Assembly: GCA_947489705.1 (NCBI GenBank)
Contig: CANLEQ010000005.1
Location: 124,001-188,000, forward strand
From: an uncultured Paracoccaceae bacterium
GTDB taxonomy: Bacteria > Pseudomonadota > Alphaproteobacteria > Rhodobacterales > Rhodobacteraceae
Direction of reading: 5' to 3'
DNA length: 64,000 nt
The notes beneath the pieces were generated by a model. That model saw nothing but the letters and a program-made list of their open reading frames with translations. It had not been told where the DNA came from and did not search any database. Below are positions 1-8,477 of this stretch, piece by piece; within the stretch, counting starts at the first letter, position 1, and every line of letters begins with the position of its first letter. Position numbers and translations under genes: made by a program.

Positions 1-255
1 GGCCGCGTCGAGCCCGTATTGCTGGACCTGCGCGAAGGTCATCCGCTGGCCGGTCTGCTGCTCGATATTGCGGATCTCCTGCTGCAAGGCGCGGGCGTAA
101 TCGTCGATCTCGATCTCGGTATCGCCGACGCTGCCCGCCTGGCGGACCGTGCCGCCGAAATTGGTCGCGCCGAACCCGGCGAGGCCGACGATCAGGAGCA
201 GCAGGACGACCCAGACGAGCCCCCTCGAAATCGCTTTGCCCGTGCTTTTCGCCAT
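1..255 (-). CDS. PpiD/SurA-N-like membrane-anchored periplasmic foldase (partial, N-terminus only)
   Basis: The first 85 codons are in the window; the rest lies beyond its left edge. The start is ATG at 255-253. The N-terminus has a short basic stretch, one transmembrane helix at about residues 12-29, then a soluble segment with VGDTEIEIDDYARALQQEI and GQRMTFAQVQQYGLDAA. That pattern (one N-in helix followed by a SurA_N-type helical chaperone domain) is typical of PpiD-like peptidyl-prolyl isomerases, which sit in the inner membrane and help outer-membrane and exported proteins fold. The PPIase domain itself is not visible, so the family call rests only on this N-terminus. Confidence 0.7.
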   Translation of the reverse strand, partial: MAKSTGKAISRGLVWVVLLLLIVGLAGFGATNFGGTVRQAGSVGDTEIEIDDYARALQQEIRNIEQQTGQRMTFAQVQQYGLDAA

Positions 256-329
256 ACCGCTCGCTCCGCCGCAATGAGTGTCGTCGCGGGTCTACAGGCG
301 CATGACGCATCCCGCAAGATCGCCCGGTT

Positions 330-890
330 TCAGGGGATGATGCGGGTGTATTTGGTCCCTTCGAGGGTCGCGCCCGCGATGAGGCCCGCCTGTCCAAAGA
401 TCACGCCGATCACCGGCGTCAGCGACGTCGTGGTCGTCGCCGACAGGTTGCCGCCACGATCGCGCACCGCGTATTCGATGTCGGCGCCCGCCTCGTAACC
501 GCTCGAATTGCGGAAATCGTAGAGTGCGTCGTTGGTCATGAAGAACAGGACATGCGCATATTGCTGCGCCCCGATCTGCAGGCCCACATTGGCCGTCGCC
601 GCGGAATAGTAGTCGATGGGCATGCCGTCGACCACCAGGGCACCGCGACCGTAGCTTCCGCCGACGCCGAAGCCGGCCTTGGTGATGAGCGGCATCACCA
701 GGATACCCGAGGCCTTGTCGCGCAGGTCACGGGTCGAAGGATAGTTGGAATAAAGATATTCGAGCGTGGAGGCCACGCGCGCATCTATGTTCTGGCTGCC
801 GCGGCTCGAAAGGCCGTTGCTGCACCCGGCGGTGGCGAGGATCGTCGCGCCGCCCCCTGCCAGAAATGCCCGGCGGGTTGAAAATGTCAT
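330..890 (-). CDS. YSC84-like (Ysc84 domain) lipoprotein
   Basis: 186 aa. The N-terminus reads STRRAFLAGGGATILATAGC: a twin-arginine-like motif (TRRAFL) followed by a hydrophobic stretch ending in a Cys at about residue 23. This suggests Tat export and lipidation, although the residue at -3 is Thr rather than the usual Leu. The rest resembles bacterial proteins with the Ysc84/SYLF lipid-binding domain: KASGILVMPLITKAGFGVGG near the N-terminus and GLIAGATLEGTKYTRI at the C-terminus. The molecular role in bacteria is not defined; the inferred location is the cell envelope. It is a single gene whose start lies about 140 bp from the hemB stop. Nothing obvious lies in the 891-1033 gap. Confidence 0.75.
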   Translation of the reverse strand: MTFSTRRAFLAGGGATILATAGCSNGLSSRGSQNIDARVASTLEYLYSNYPSTRDLRDKASGILVMPLITKAGFGVGGSYGRGALVVDGMPIDYYSAATANVGLQIGAQQYAHVLFFMTNDALYDFRNSSGYEAGADIEYAVRDRGGNLSATTTTSLTPVIGVIFGQAGLIAGATLEGTKYTRIIP

Positions 891-1033
891 TGGGAAGGTC
901 CCTCTATACTGCCGATTGCCTGCTTGGACGGCGGCCTTTCGCGACCGCTCTGGAAATACCTATATCCACAGGCGCGCATGCTGTCATCCTTTGCGATGAA
1001 CCGAAGCGGGGAATTGCCGCTCCGGCGCCGGAT

Positions 1034-2026
1034 TCACCCGTTGAGAAGCCGTGCCGCATCGCGGGCGAAATAGGTCAGGATGCCGTCGCATCCCGCGCGT
1101 TTGAAACCCTGCAGGGTTTCGAGCATCACGGCCTCACCGTCGAGCCAGCCCCGCTCGGCCGCGCCCTTGAGCATCGCGTACTCGCCGCTGACCTGATAGG
1201 CGAAGGTCGGTACGCCGAAATCGCGTTTCACACGGGTGCAGATGTCGAGATAGGGCATGCCCGGTTTGACCATCACCATGTCGGCGCCCTCGCCGAGGTC
1301 GCGCTCGACCAGGCGCATGGCTTCGTCGGTATTGCCCGGATCCATCTGGTAGGTCTTCTTGTCGCCGGTGAGCGCACCCGACGCGCCCACGGCGTCGCGG
1401 AACGGGCCGTAGAAGGCCGAGGCGTATTTGGCGGTGTATGACATGATAGCGACGTCCTTGAAGCCGTCGGCCTCGAGTGCCGCGCGCATGGCCCCGATCC
1501 GTCCGTCCATCATGTCGGACGGGCCGAGAATGTCGGCGCCGGCACGCGCCTGCGCCAGGGCCATCCGGACCAGCGCCGCGACGCTTTCGTCGTTGACGAT
1601 CACGCCATCGCGCACAATCCCGTCATGGCCGTTCGCGTTGTAGGGGTCAAGCGCCACGTCGGTCATCACCGCGATGTCGATCCCGGCCTCCTTGATCGCG
1701 CTGACCGCGCGGTTCGACAGGTTGTCGGGGTTCCACGCCTCCTCGCAGGTCTCGGTCTTGAGCGAGGCATCGGTGTAGGGAAAGATGCAGATCGCGGGAA
1801 TGCCCAGATCCGCCGCCTCGCGCGCCGCCTCCACCAACAGATCGACGCTCAGCCGTTCGACGCCCGGCATCGAGGGCACGTCGTCGCGTTCGCCGGTCCC
1901 GCCGCGCACGAAGGTCGGCCAGATGAAGTCACTCGTTTGGAGCCCTGTCTCACGAACCAGTCGGCGAAGCGGCTCGGTGCGGCGCAGCCGCCGGAATCTG
2001 GTGGCGGGAAAGGGGCCTTGAGTCAT
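1034..2026 (-). CDS. hemB: Delta-aminolevulinic acid dehydratase (porphobilinogen synthase)
   Basis: 330 aa from ATG 2026; an in-frame TTG at 2047 would add seven residues, and neither start has a strong RBS. The enzyme condenses two 5-aminolevulinate molecules into porphobilinogen, the first common step of heme, siroheme and bacteriochlorophyll synthesis, in the cytosol. The two Schiff-base lysine regions are visible (SYTAKYASAFYGPFRDA and MVMVKPGMPYLD). The segment that carries a cysteine triad in zinc-dependent enzymes reads DVALDPYNANGHDG here, so this is the non-zinc class known from Rhodobacter. C-terminal GILTYFARDAARLL is also typical. It is divergent from the next gene, with a short inverted repeat between them. 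Confidence 0.97.
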   Translation of the reverse strand: MTQGPFPATRFRRLRRTEPLRRLVRETGLQTSDFIWPTFVRGGTGERDDVPSMPGVERLSVDLLVEAAREAADLGIPAICIFPYTDASLKTETCEEAWNPDNLSNRAVSAIKEAGIDIAVMTDVALDPYNANGHDGIVRDGVIVNDESVAALVRMALAQARAGADILGPSDMMDGRIGAMRAALEADGFKDVAIMSYTAKYASAFYGPFRDAVGASGALTGDKKTYQMDPGNTDEAMRLVERDLGEGADMVMVKPGMPYLDICTRVKRDFGVPTFAYQVSGEYAMLKGAAERGWLDGEAVMLETLQGFKRAGCDGILTYFARDAARLLNG

Positions 2027-2086
2027 GTCGGTCTGGTCCAATTGCAACGGATGGGCGGTCGCCTACCTGCGTCGCATGGATTATTC

Positions 2087-2100
2087 ACACTCTCAAGTGT
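2087..2100. promoter_or_regulatory. Inverted repeat in the hemB upstream region
   Basis: ACACT-CTCA-AGTGT, a perfect 5-bp inverted repeat with a 4-bp spacer, sits between the divergent starts of hemB and the 2136 membrane protein. The size fits a dimeric regulator operator, but no regulator is encoded nearby and the repeat is short enough to be chance. Confidence 0.25.
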
Positions 2101-2135
2101 AAGCCCCGCCAGGCATCATCGACGAAGAGGCCCCC

Positions 2136-2660
2136 TTGGATTGGTACCAGACCGTCTTCGAGCTCATCGACATGCGCTCCTTCTCGAACCTGTGGTTCTG
2201 GCTGGCGCTTGCGGCCATCTGGTCCTCGGCCACCCATTACGTGCTCGGGGCGCCCTACGACATGGTTCCGCGTGCCGCACGGCTCGGCGGCCAGAGCGAG
2301 CGCGACCTCGACGAACTGGTCCGGATCCGGATCAGCAGGCTTCTTCATATCGCGGATGTTTCGGGGATCTGGCTCGTGGCGCTGCTGGCCGCCGCGCTGT
2401 CGGGCCTCTTGATCCTCGGGTTCTGGTACGATGTGGAATTCGCGCAGGCGACGTTCCTCATCGGCGCCCCGATGACGATCGTGCAGCTTCACGCGCTCTC
2501 CACGGCGCGCCTGATCGAGATGGCGGATCTGCGCGGCGCGGCGCTCCGGGACCGTCTGAGCCGCCACCGGCACCTCACGCAGGCGATCGGCATCGTGTCG
2601 ATCTTCGTCACCGCGATATGGGGCATGTACCGCAACATGAGCGTGGGTCCGTTCGGCTGA
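2136..2660 (+). CDS. Uncharacterised multi-pass membrane protein
   Basis: 174 aa. The start is TTG at 2136, chosen because AAGAGG (2125-2130) lies five bases upstream and no better in-frame ATG exists nearby. About four hydrophobic segments are visible: near residues 18-38, 75-98, 102-120 and 148-165, with a polar arginine/aspartate-rich loop (GGQSERDLDELVRIRISRLL) between the first two. I do not recognise a catalytic motif, and the function is unknown. It is convergent with the cytochrome gene that ends at 2689 and has its own promoter region shared with hemB. Confidence 0.7.
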   Translation: MDWYQTVFELIDMRSFSNLWFWLALAAIWSSATHYVLGAPYDMVPRAARLGGQSERDLDELVRIRISRLLHIADVSGIWLVALLAAALSGLLILGFWYDVEFAQATFLIGAPMTIVQLHALSTARLIEMADLRGAALRDRLSRHRHLTQAIGIVSIFVTAIWGMYRNMSVGPFG

Positions 2661-2688
2661 TCCCCGCGTGAGCGGCGGCGGCGGTGGT

Positions 2689-3588
2689 TCAGCCGGCATC
2701 TTCGTGCGAGGGAACCGCGTTCAGATAGGACACGATCGCATCGATATCCTCGGGGGGCAATTGCGCGAGCTTGTCGATGACGGCCACCATCTCGCCGCCG
2801 GCGCTGTCGTAATCGGGCGTGAGACCCGTGGTGAGATACGCCGCGATATCTCCGTCCGACCAGTCGAGCGTTCCGGGGGCAATGCCAGGGATCCGGCCCT
2901 CACCCGAAGGATTGGCCGCGCCGGTCAACCATGCCCCCGTTTCGAGGCCGCCCAAAGCGTTGCGCGGCGTGTGGCATTCGCCGCAATGGGCCAGCGCCTC
3001 GACCAGTTCGCGGCCGCGCTGAAGCTCGGGCGTCGGGGCGTCCTGCAGGACCCAGTCATCGCGCAGATAGAGTAGCTTCCAGAAACCGAGGGAGCGGCGG
3101 ATGTTGAACGGAAAACCGAGCTCGTGGGCAGAACTCGGCGTATCCGACGCGGGCAGGGTGCGCAGATAGGCCACGAGGTTCATCATCTCCGCCGGATCCG
3201 CCTTGTTGTAAGCGGCATAAGGCAGGGCGGGATAGTAATGCCGGCCATCGGGCGACACGCCGCGCATCACCGCATTGACGATGTCGTAATCGCTCCACGC
3301 TCCGATCCCGTGTTCTGGGTCGGGCGAGATGTTGGGCGCGACGAAGGTCCCGAACGACGTTGCGAACCTCTGCCCGCCCGCCAGGACCGGGGGGCCGTCG
3401 TCTTCGGCGTCCGGGGCCGTGTGGCACGACGCGCAGCCCGCGGCGAGGAATACCCGCTCGCCGGCCTGCGCATCGCCCGCCGCGCCCGCGATCGCCGCGC
3501 GGGGCAATGGGGAGGGCGCGCTCAGTATCCATGCCGCCCCGGCCGCGGCAACGAGGACGGCCGCTCCGATCGGCCAGCCGATATTCAC
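2689..3588 (-). CDS. Membrane-anchored diheme cytochrome c
   Basis: 299 aa from GTG 3588, which lies five bases after the stop of the upstream cytochrome c' gene; longer in-frame extensions run through that gene and are rejected. An uncleaved-looking N-terminal helix (about residues 3-22) anchors two cytochrome c domains in the periplasm. Heme sites are CASCH at about 52-56 and CGECH at about 202-206. The layout resembles the cytochrome subunits that accept electrons from periplasmic dehydrogenases, but no dehydrogenase gene is adjacent, so its donor is unknown. Translational coupling to the cytochrome c' gene suggests a shared electron-transfer role. Confidence 0.88.
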   Translation of the reverse strand: MNIGWPIGAAVLVAAAGAAWILSAPSPLPRAAIAGAAGDAQAGERVFLAAGCASCHTAPDAEDDGPPVLAGGQRFATSFGTFVAPNISPDPEHGIGAWSDYDIVNAVMRGVSPDGRHYYPALPYAAYNKADPAEMMNLVAYLRTLPASDTPSSAHELGFPFNIRRSLGFWKLLYLRDDWVLQDAPTPELQRGRELVEALAHCGECHTPRNALGGLETGAWLTGAANPSGEGRIPGIAPGTLDWSDGDIAAYLTTGLTPDYDSAGGEMVAVIDKLAQLPPEDIDAIVSYLNAVPSHEDAG

Positions 3589-3592
3589 GACG

Positions 3593-4063
3593 TCAGTCGT
3601 CGGATTCGCGGTAGAGTTCGTGACAGGCGCCGCAGGATTGGCCGAGCGCCTGCATTTCGCCCTGCACCGCCTCGAGGCCGTTTCCGGCGACGGAGGCCAT
3701 TTGCGCGGCGGCATCCGCAAGCTTGCCCGTCAGTTCGTCGTAATTTTCCCGCTCGTCCCAGAGCAGCGGCAGCGCGCGGGAGCCCTCGATCTCGGACGCA
3801 CTGGTGCCGTCGGGATAATATCCGACCTGACTGAGTTCGGCGAGCGCCGCCAACCGATCAGCCGCGGCCCGGGCAAGCGCCGCATCGTAATCGGTATTGC
3901 CGCGCACCATGTCGCCCAGGACCCCGAGGTTAAACGCATAGAGCTGCATATGATGCTGGCGGGCCTCGACGGGGGGCGGCAGGTCGGATTGCCCGAAGGC
4001 GGTCGTCGTCGCGCCGACAATCGAGAGAAGTGCCAGGGCGGGGCCAAAACGGTGGATCTGCAT
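3593..4063 (-). CDS. Cytochrome c' family protein
   Basis: 156 aa from ATG 4063, preceded by AAAGGAA at good spacing. A Sec signal peptide (about residues 1-24, ending AFG) directs it to the periplasm. The body is a helical bundle with conserved QxHHMQLYAFNLGVLGDMVRG near the mature N-terminus and a single C-terminal heme motif CGACH at about 144-148, the arrangement that defines the class II cytochromes c'. Family members bind NO or CO, or act in electron transfer. It is the first gene of a two-gene unit with the diheme cytochrome. Confidence 0.88.
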   Translation of the reverse strand: MQIHRFGPALALLSIVGATTTAFGQSDLPPPVEARQHHMQLYAFNLGVLGDMVRGNTDYDAALARAAADRLAALAELSQVGYYPDGTSASEIEGSRALPLLWDERENYDELTGKLADAAAQMASVAGNGLEAVQGEMQALGQSCGACHELYRESDD

Positions 4064-4130
4064 TGCGCCGGTTCCTTTCTGGGGGTCACCTTTCGAGCCT
4101 ATCACCGAAAGCCGTGCGACCTAGCAAAAC

Positions 4131-4667
4131 TTACGTGAACCGGACGGTGCCGATATAGGGCAGGTTCCTGTCGCGCTGCGCGTAGTCGATGCCGTAGCCG
4201 ACCACGAATTCGTCCGGAATCTCGAAGCCGGTCCAGGTGGCCTTGATGTCGACCTCACGGCGCGACGGCTTGTCGAGCAGGGCGATCGTCTCGAGCCTTG
4301 CCGGACCGCGCGACCGAAGCAACCCGAGGACGTGGTGCAGGGTGAACCCCGTGTCGACGATATCCTCGACGACCAGAACGTCGCGGCCCCCGATCTCGCC
4401 GCTCAGATCCTTGAGAATCCGCACCTCCCGCCGGCTTTCCATCGCGTCGCCATAGGACGAGGCCTCGAGGAAATCGACTTCCACGGGCAGGTCGAGTTCC
4501 CGCACCAGATCGGCGATGAAGACGAACGAGCCGCGCAGAAGGCCGACGACGACGAGCTGGTCGGTCCCCGCGAACGTGTCGCAGATTTCGCGGCTCAGCC
4601 CCTCGATCCGAGCGGCGATGCGCTTGGCCGAAATCAGCTCGTCTATCTCGTAGTCACGTGGCGACAT
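4131..4667 (-). CDS. hpt: Hypoxanthine phosphoribosyltransferase
   Basis: 178 aa from ATG 4667, with AAGAGGA just upstream. It converts hypoxanthine (and guanine) plus PRPP to IMP/GMP in purine salvage. The PRPP-binding loop is [14 protein letters not shown], the N-terminal core has [20 protein letters not shown], and the C-terminal end [20 protein letters not shown] is the family's base-recognition segment. It is divergent from the START-domain gene at 4733 with only 65 bp between the start codons, so the promoters must be close or overlapping. Confidence 0.96.
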   Translation of the reverse strand: MSPRDYEIDELISAKRIAARIEGLSREICDTFAGTDQLVVVGLLRGSFVFIADLVRELDLPVEVDFLEASSYGDAMESRREVRILKDLSGEIGGRDVLVVEDIVDTGFTLHHVLGLLRSRGPARLETIALLDKPSRREVDIKATWTGFEIPDEFVVGYGIDYAQRDRNLPYIGTVRFT

Positions 4668-4732
4668 CGCATCCTCTTGAATTTTCGAGCGCGCTGTCGG
4701 ACATGATGTGGCAGACAAACGCGAAGGACGTT

Positions 4733-5176
4733 ATGCCCACCCATCACGAAACCCGCAAGTTGCCCTATACCGCGCAGCAGATGTACGATCTCGTGGCGGA
4801 TGTGGAGAGCTATCCCCAATTTCTGCCCTGGACCGCGGCGGCGCGTGTCCGCGACCGGCGCGAGACGCGGGAGGGTGAAGTGATGGAGGCCGATCTGGTG
4901 ATCAGCTTCAAGGTCTTTCGCGAACGCTTCCGCAGCGAGGTGACCCTTCGCCCCGACGACATGCGGATCGATACCAGATACGTGACGGGGCCGTTCCGGC
5001 ACATGAACTCGACCTGGACCTTCTTCGAGCGGGAGCAGGGATGCGAAGTCAGGTTCGACGTTGATTTCGAGTTCAAGAGCCGGATCCTCGGATCGGCCGC
5101 CTCGATGTTCTTCAACGACGCCATGCAGCGGATCGTGCGGGCGTTCGAGCGCCGGGCGGCGACACTCTACGGCTGA
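4733..5176 (+). CDS. Coq10/RatA-type START-domain protein (ubiquinone-binding)
   Basis: 147 aa from ATG 4733, with AAGGA seven bases upstream; the upstream in-frame codons overlap the hpt leader and are unlikely to be translated. It begins THHETRKLPYTAQQMYDLVA with VESYPQFLPW, the signature of the polyketide_cyc/START family shared by mitochondrial Coq10 and bacterial RatA. In alphaproteobacteria this is usually taken as a Coq10-like quinone chaperone; the toxin (RatA) annotation seen in databases is based on E. coli and is weaker. The stop overlaps the convergent cinA stop region by 10 bp. Confidence 0.9.
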   Translation: MPTHHETRKLPYTAQQMYDLVADVESYPQFLPWTAAARVRDRRETREGEVMEADLVISFKVFRERFRSEVTLRPDDMRIDTRYVTGPFRHMNSTWTFFEREQGCEVRFDVDFEFKSRILGSAASMFFNDAMQRIVRAFERRAATLYG

Positions 5177-5652
5177 TCCGGACGTCCTCCGAGAGCCGAC
5201 AATAGCAGTTCCAGAGCGTGGTCACGGCTCTCGCGCCTGACGGCGTCCCGCCCGAGCGCGCCGAAATCGCGGGTTTCCGACGAGACCGTGCCCTCTGACG
5301 CGATGGCGAAGCAGACGCGGCCCTCGGGTTTCGCCTCGGTTCCGCCGGGCCCGGCAATCCCGGTGACGGCGACGGAGAGGGTGGCGCCCGACGCGGCGAG
5401 GGCGCCCTTCGCCATTTCGCGCGCCACCTGCTCGCTGACGGCGCCGAATGCCGCGAGCGTGTCTTCCTTGACCCCGAGCATCGCGACCTTGGCGGCGTTG
5501 GAATAGGTGACGAAGCCCCGGTCGAAGATCGCGGAGGCGCCGGCGGGATCGGTGAGCGCCGCGGCCACCATGCCCGCGGTGCAGCTTTCCGCCGTTGCGA
5601 TGGTGGCGTTCCTCTCCTTGGCGAGAGCGAGTATCTGCCGGGATCGCGTCAT
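5167..5652 (-). CDS. cinA: CinA C-terminal domain protein (NMN amidohydrolase, PncC type)
   Basis: 161 aa from ATG 5652. It is the stand-alone C-terminal CinA domain, which deamidates nicotinamide mononucleotide to nicotinic acid mononucleotide in NAD recycling. The catalytic segment TAESCTAGMVAAALTD lies near residue 20, followed by GFVTYSNAAKVAMLGV and the AVTGIAGPGGTEAKPEGRV block. The ATG overlaps the pgpA stop (ATGA), so it is the last cistron of ispDF-pgpA-cinA. It converges on and slightly overlaps the Coq10-like gene. Confidence 0.93.
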   Translation of the reverse strand: MTRSRQILALAKERNATIATAESCTAGMVAAALTDPAGASAIFDRGFVTYSNAAKVAMLGVKEDTLAAFGAVSEQVAREMAKGALAASGATLSVAVTGIAGPGGTEAKPEGRVCFAIASEGTVSSETRDFGALGRDAVRRESRDHALELLLSALGGRPDQP

Positions 5653-6137
5653 ATCAGAAATACATGCCAGATAACCGCGAGGAGGACGACGCAGACGGCC
5701 GTAATCGCTCCCGCGATCACATCGTCGAGCATTACGCCGAGGGGATCGCCCCTCCGGTCGGCCCAGCCCACGGGGCCGGGCTTGCGGATGTCGAACAGCC
5801 GGAAGAGCCCGAAGGCCGCGATCCATCCCGGCCAGAGCGCGAGGATGTCCGCGCCGACATGCCAGGCCCCGATGCTGATCGGCAGGATTGCAAGCCACTG
5901 GCCCGCCACCTCGTCGAGGACGATCTCCGAGGGGTCCTCGACACCCGTGCGCGCCACTTCGGCCGCCGTGACGCGCAATCCCAGAAGAAAGCTCGCGACG
6001 ATGCCGACCACCAGCGCAAGCGGGCCACCCAAGACGTGCAACAGCCATCCCGTGGGCAGCGCGGCCAGCGAGCCCCAGGTCCCCGGGCCAGGCCGCAGCA
6101 GGCCCACATAGAAGAACGTGGCGATGAACCGGTTCAT
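5649..6137 (-). CDS. pgpA: Phosphatidylglycerophosphatase A
   Basis: 162 aa from ATG 6137, overlapping the ispDF stop by ATGA. It dephosphorylates phosphatidylglycerol phosphate in the inner membrane, the last step of phosphatidylglycerol synthesis. Characteristic elements are [13 protein letters not shown] near the N-terminus, [16 protein letters not shown] (acidic active site) in the middle and [15 protein letters not shown] near the C-terminus, separated by several hydrophobic helices. It ends in an ATGA overlap with cinA. Confidence 0.95.
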   Translation of the reverse strand: MNRFIATFFYVGLLRPGPGTWGSLAALPTGWLLHVLGGPLALVVGIVASFLLGLRVTAAEVARTGVEDPSEIVLDEVAGQWLAILPISIGAWHVGADILALWPGWIAAFGLFRLFDIRKPGPVGWADRRGDPLGVMLDDVIAGAITAVCVVLLAVIWHVFLI

Positions 6138-7297
6138 CGGCCCACCAGGGTCACGGTCGCAAGCGCCGCGATTCCCTCCTCCCGGCCGGCAAATCCCAGC
6201 CGCTCGGTTGTCGTGGCCTTCACGCTCACCCGGTCGCGGTCGATCTCGAGGAACTCGGCGACGCGCGCGGACATGGCAAGGGCGTGCGGGCCGATCTTGG
6301 GGCGCTCGCAGATCAGGGTCAGATCGACATTGCCGATCGCGAAGCCGCGGCTGGCCGAAAGGTCGCGGGCATGGATCAGGAAGACGTCGCTTTCCATCCC
6401 CTTCCAGCGTGGATCCGAGGGCGGGAAATGCGTGCCGATATCGCCCGCGGCGAGCGCTCCGTAGATCGCGTCGGTGATCGCATGCAGGCCAACATCCGCG
6501 TCGGAATGCCCCAGCAACGCGCGGTTGTGCGGGACCGAGATCCCGCACAGCATCACGTCGCGCCCCTCCGTGAAGGCGTGGACGTCGAACCCGTTTCCGA
6601 GCCTTATATCGGGAATGTTCGTCATGCGCCGCTCCAGTACGCTTTCGGCTCGTGCAAAATCCTGCGGTCCGGTGATCTTGAAGTTGTCTTCGTCGCCCTC
6701 GACGATGGCGACGTCTATTCCGGCTGCATGGGCGACCGCAACGTCATCCGCCGCCTCGCCCTGATGTCGCCGGTGCGCGTCGAGGATCGGGTGGAAGTGG
6801 AAGCCCTGCGGCGTTTGTGCCCGAAAAATATGCGATCGATCAATGAACTGCGCAACCCGTCCTTCTTCCCCGCGCCACAAGGCGTCCGTGACGGCCAGGG
6901 CAGGGGCCGCGCCCCGGCTCATGTCGAGCGCATGGATCACCCGCCGGATCGTGTCGGGACGCACGAGCGGTCGGGCGACGTCGTGGATCAGGACGCGATC
7001 CGGCGGATCCACGGCCAGCGCCTCGAGGCCCAGTCTGACCGAGTGCGATCGCGACGTCCCGCCTTCGGCAACTGCGACGTCCCCCAAAGCGCGGTAACCC
7101 TCGGCCAGGGCCATGTCGTCGGGGTGGAGGACGAGAAGCACCCGGGCGACCTCGTCCACGGTCCGGAACGTCTCCAGGGTACGCGCAAGCACGGTCTTTT
7201 CACCAATCTTGCGCCATTGCTTCGGCAACCCCGGACCTGCGCGCGTACCGCGACCCGCGGCCACGATAATGGCCGCAGTGCGTATCGTACCTGACAT
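6134..7297 (-). CDS. ispDF: Bifunctional IspD/IspF enzyme of the MEP isoprenoid pathway
   Basis: 387 aa from ATG 7297, preceded by GGTGGGA. The N-terminal half (about 1-225) is 2-C-methyl-D-erythritol 4-phosphate cytidylyltransferase: [14 protein letters not shown], then [11 protein letters not shown]. The C-terminal half (about 230-387) is MECDP synthase: [31 protein letters not shown] and [16 protein letters not shown], with the metal-binding Asp/His residues present. Such fusions are usual in alphaproteobacteria and join two non-consecutive steps (IspE acts between them). It is the first gene of the ispDF-pgpA-cinA operon and divergent from dusB across about 205 bp. Confidence 0.97.
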   Translation of the reverse strand: MSGTIRTAAIIVAAGRGTRAGPGLPKQWRKIGEKTVLARTLETFRTVDEVARVLLVLHPDDMALAEGYRALGDVAVAEGGTSRSHSVRLGLEALAVDPPDRVLIHDVARPLVRPDTIRRVIHALDMSRGAAPALAVTDALWRGEEGRVAQFIDRSHIFRAQTPQGFHFHPILDAHRRHQGEAADDVAVAHAAGIDVAIVEGDEDNFKITGPQDFARAESVLERRMTNIPDIRLGNGFDVHAFTEGRDVMLCGISVPHNRALLGHSDADVGLHAITDAIYGALAAGDIGTHFPPSDPRWKGMESDVFLIHARDLSASRGFAIGNVDLTLICERPKIGPHALAMSARVAEFLEIDRDRVSVKATTTERLGFAGREEGIAALATVTLVGR

Positions 7298-7502
7298 GAA
7301 AATATCCCACCGTCTTTGACCCAATTTTCTAGGGTCACGGGCCGATGGTGACAATCCCACGCTTTGCCGAAGTACAGGCGATTAAATTTTAATCAGTGTC
7401 GGTTTTTCGCCGACCGGCGCATTCGATAGGTTTGAAGTCAGCCGAAGGCGGAGATACTGCTTTAGGCAATTGCACATTGTTTGCGCACAGCACAGGCGTC
7501 TC

Positions 7503-8477
7503 ATGATTCCGCTGCCACTCGACATCTCGCCGCCCGTCCTGCTCGCTCCGATGGCCGGGATCACGGATCTGCCATTCCGTGAGATCGTCTCGGACTTCGG
7601 CGCGGGCCTCGTGGTGTCGGAAATGGTCGCGAGCCAGGAAATCCTCGGTCGGAGCGACGCTTCGCTCGCGCGCGCGGTACCGGGGCATGGCCATGCGCAG
7701 GGGGCGGTGCAGATCGCCGGGCGCGAGGCGCACTGGATGGCGGAGGCCGCGCGACGGATCGAAGGCGCGGGCGCCAGGCTGATCGACATCAACATGGGGT
7801 GTCCTGCCAAGAAGGTCGTCAGCGGATATTCCGGATCGGCGCTGATGCGGGATCTCGACCACGCCCTGCGCCTCATCGACGCGGTCGTCGCGGCGGTCGA
7901 TGTTCCCGTGACGCTGAAGACCAGACTGGGATGGGACGACGCGGCGCTCAATGCCCCTGATCTCGCGCAACGGGCCGAGCGGGCGGGGATCGCCATGATC
8001 ACGATTCACGGTCGCACCCGGTGCCAGTTCTACAAGGGCCGTGCGGATTGGACGGCCATCCGGCGCGTTTCCGAGGCGGTGTCGATCCCCGTCATCGCAA
8101 ACGGCGATATCACCGACGCGGCGACCGCCCGCGCAGCACTCGCTGCCTCGGGCGCGCGCGGCGTCATGATCGGGCGCGGCGCGCAGGGACGTCCGTGGGT
8201 TCCGGCGCAGATCGCACATGCGCTTTTCGGGACGCCCGCGCCGGTGGTCCCGACCGGACCCGCACTGGCGCGACTGGCCGAGCGGCATGTCGATGCGGCC
8301 TGCCGGTTCTACGGGGCCCGGATCGGGGCGAGGGTCGTGCGCAAGCATCTGGGGTGGTACATGGATGCCGCCGGAACGCCCGCGACAGCGCGTCGCGCGC
8401 TGCTGACGGCGGAAGAGCCGCGCGGGATGGGGCCCCTGATCGACGCGGCGTTCGATCCGGAAAGGCTCGCGGCATGA
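7503..8477 (+). CDS. dusB: tRNA-dihydrouridine synthase B (NifR3 family)
   Basis: 324 aa from ATG 7503. This flavoenzyme reduces uridines to dihydrouridine in the tRNA D-loop. Conserved blocks are LLAPMAGITDLPFREI (FMN), DINMGCPAKKV with the catalytic Cys, ITIHGRTRCQFYKG, and NGDI...GVMIGRGAQGRPW. It heads the ntr cluster, as nifR3 does in Rhodobacter; its stop overlaps the ntrB start (ATGA). The coupling is positional and does not imply a direct role in nitrogen control. Confidence 0.96.
   Translation: MIPLPLDISPPVLLAPMAGITDLPFREIVSDFGAGLVVSEMVASQEILGRSDASLARAVPGHGHAQGAVQIAGREAHWMAEAARRIEGAGARLIDINMGCPAKKVVSGYSGSALMRDLDHALRLIDAVVAAVDVPVTLKTRLGWDDAALNAPDLAQRAERAGIAMITIHGRTRCQFYKGRADWTAIRRVSEAVSIPVIANGDITDAATARAALAASGARGVMIGRGAQGRPWVPAQIAHALFGTPAPVVPTGPALARLAERHVDAACRFYGARIGARVVRKHLGWYMDAAGTPATARRALLTAEEPRGMGPLIDAAFDPERLAA

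Noticed and set aside
7470-7484. Sigma54-like sequence TTGCAC-N5-TTGC upstream of dusB-ntrBC
   Set aside because: The essential GG of the -24 element is TG here, and the NtrC encoded downstream lacks GAFTGA, so sigma54 control is unlikely.
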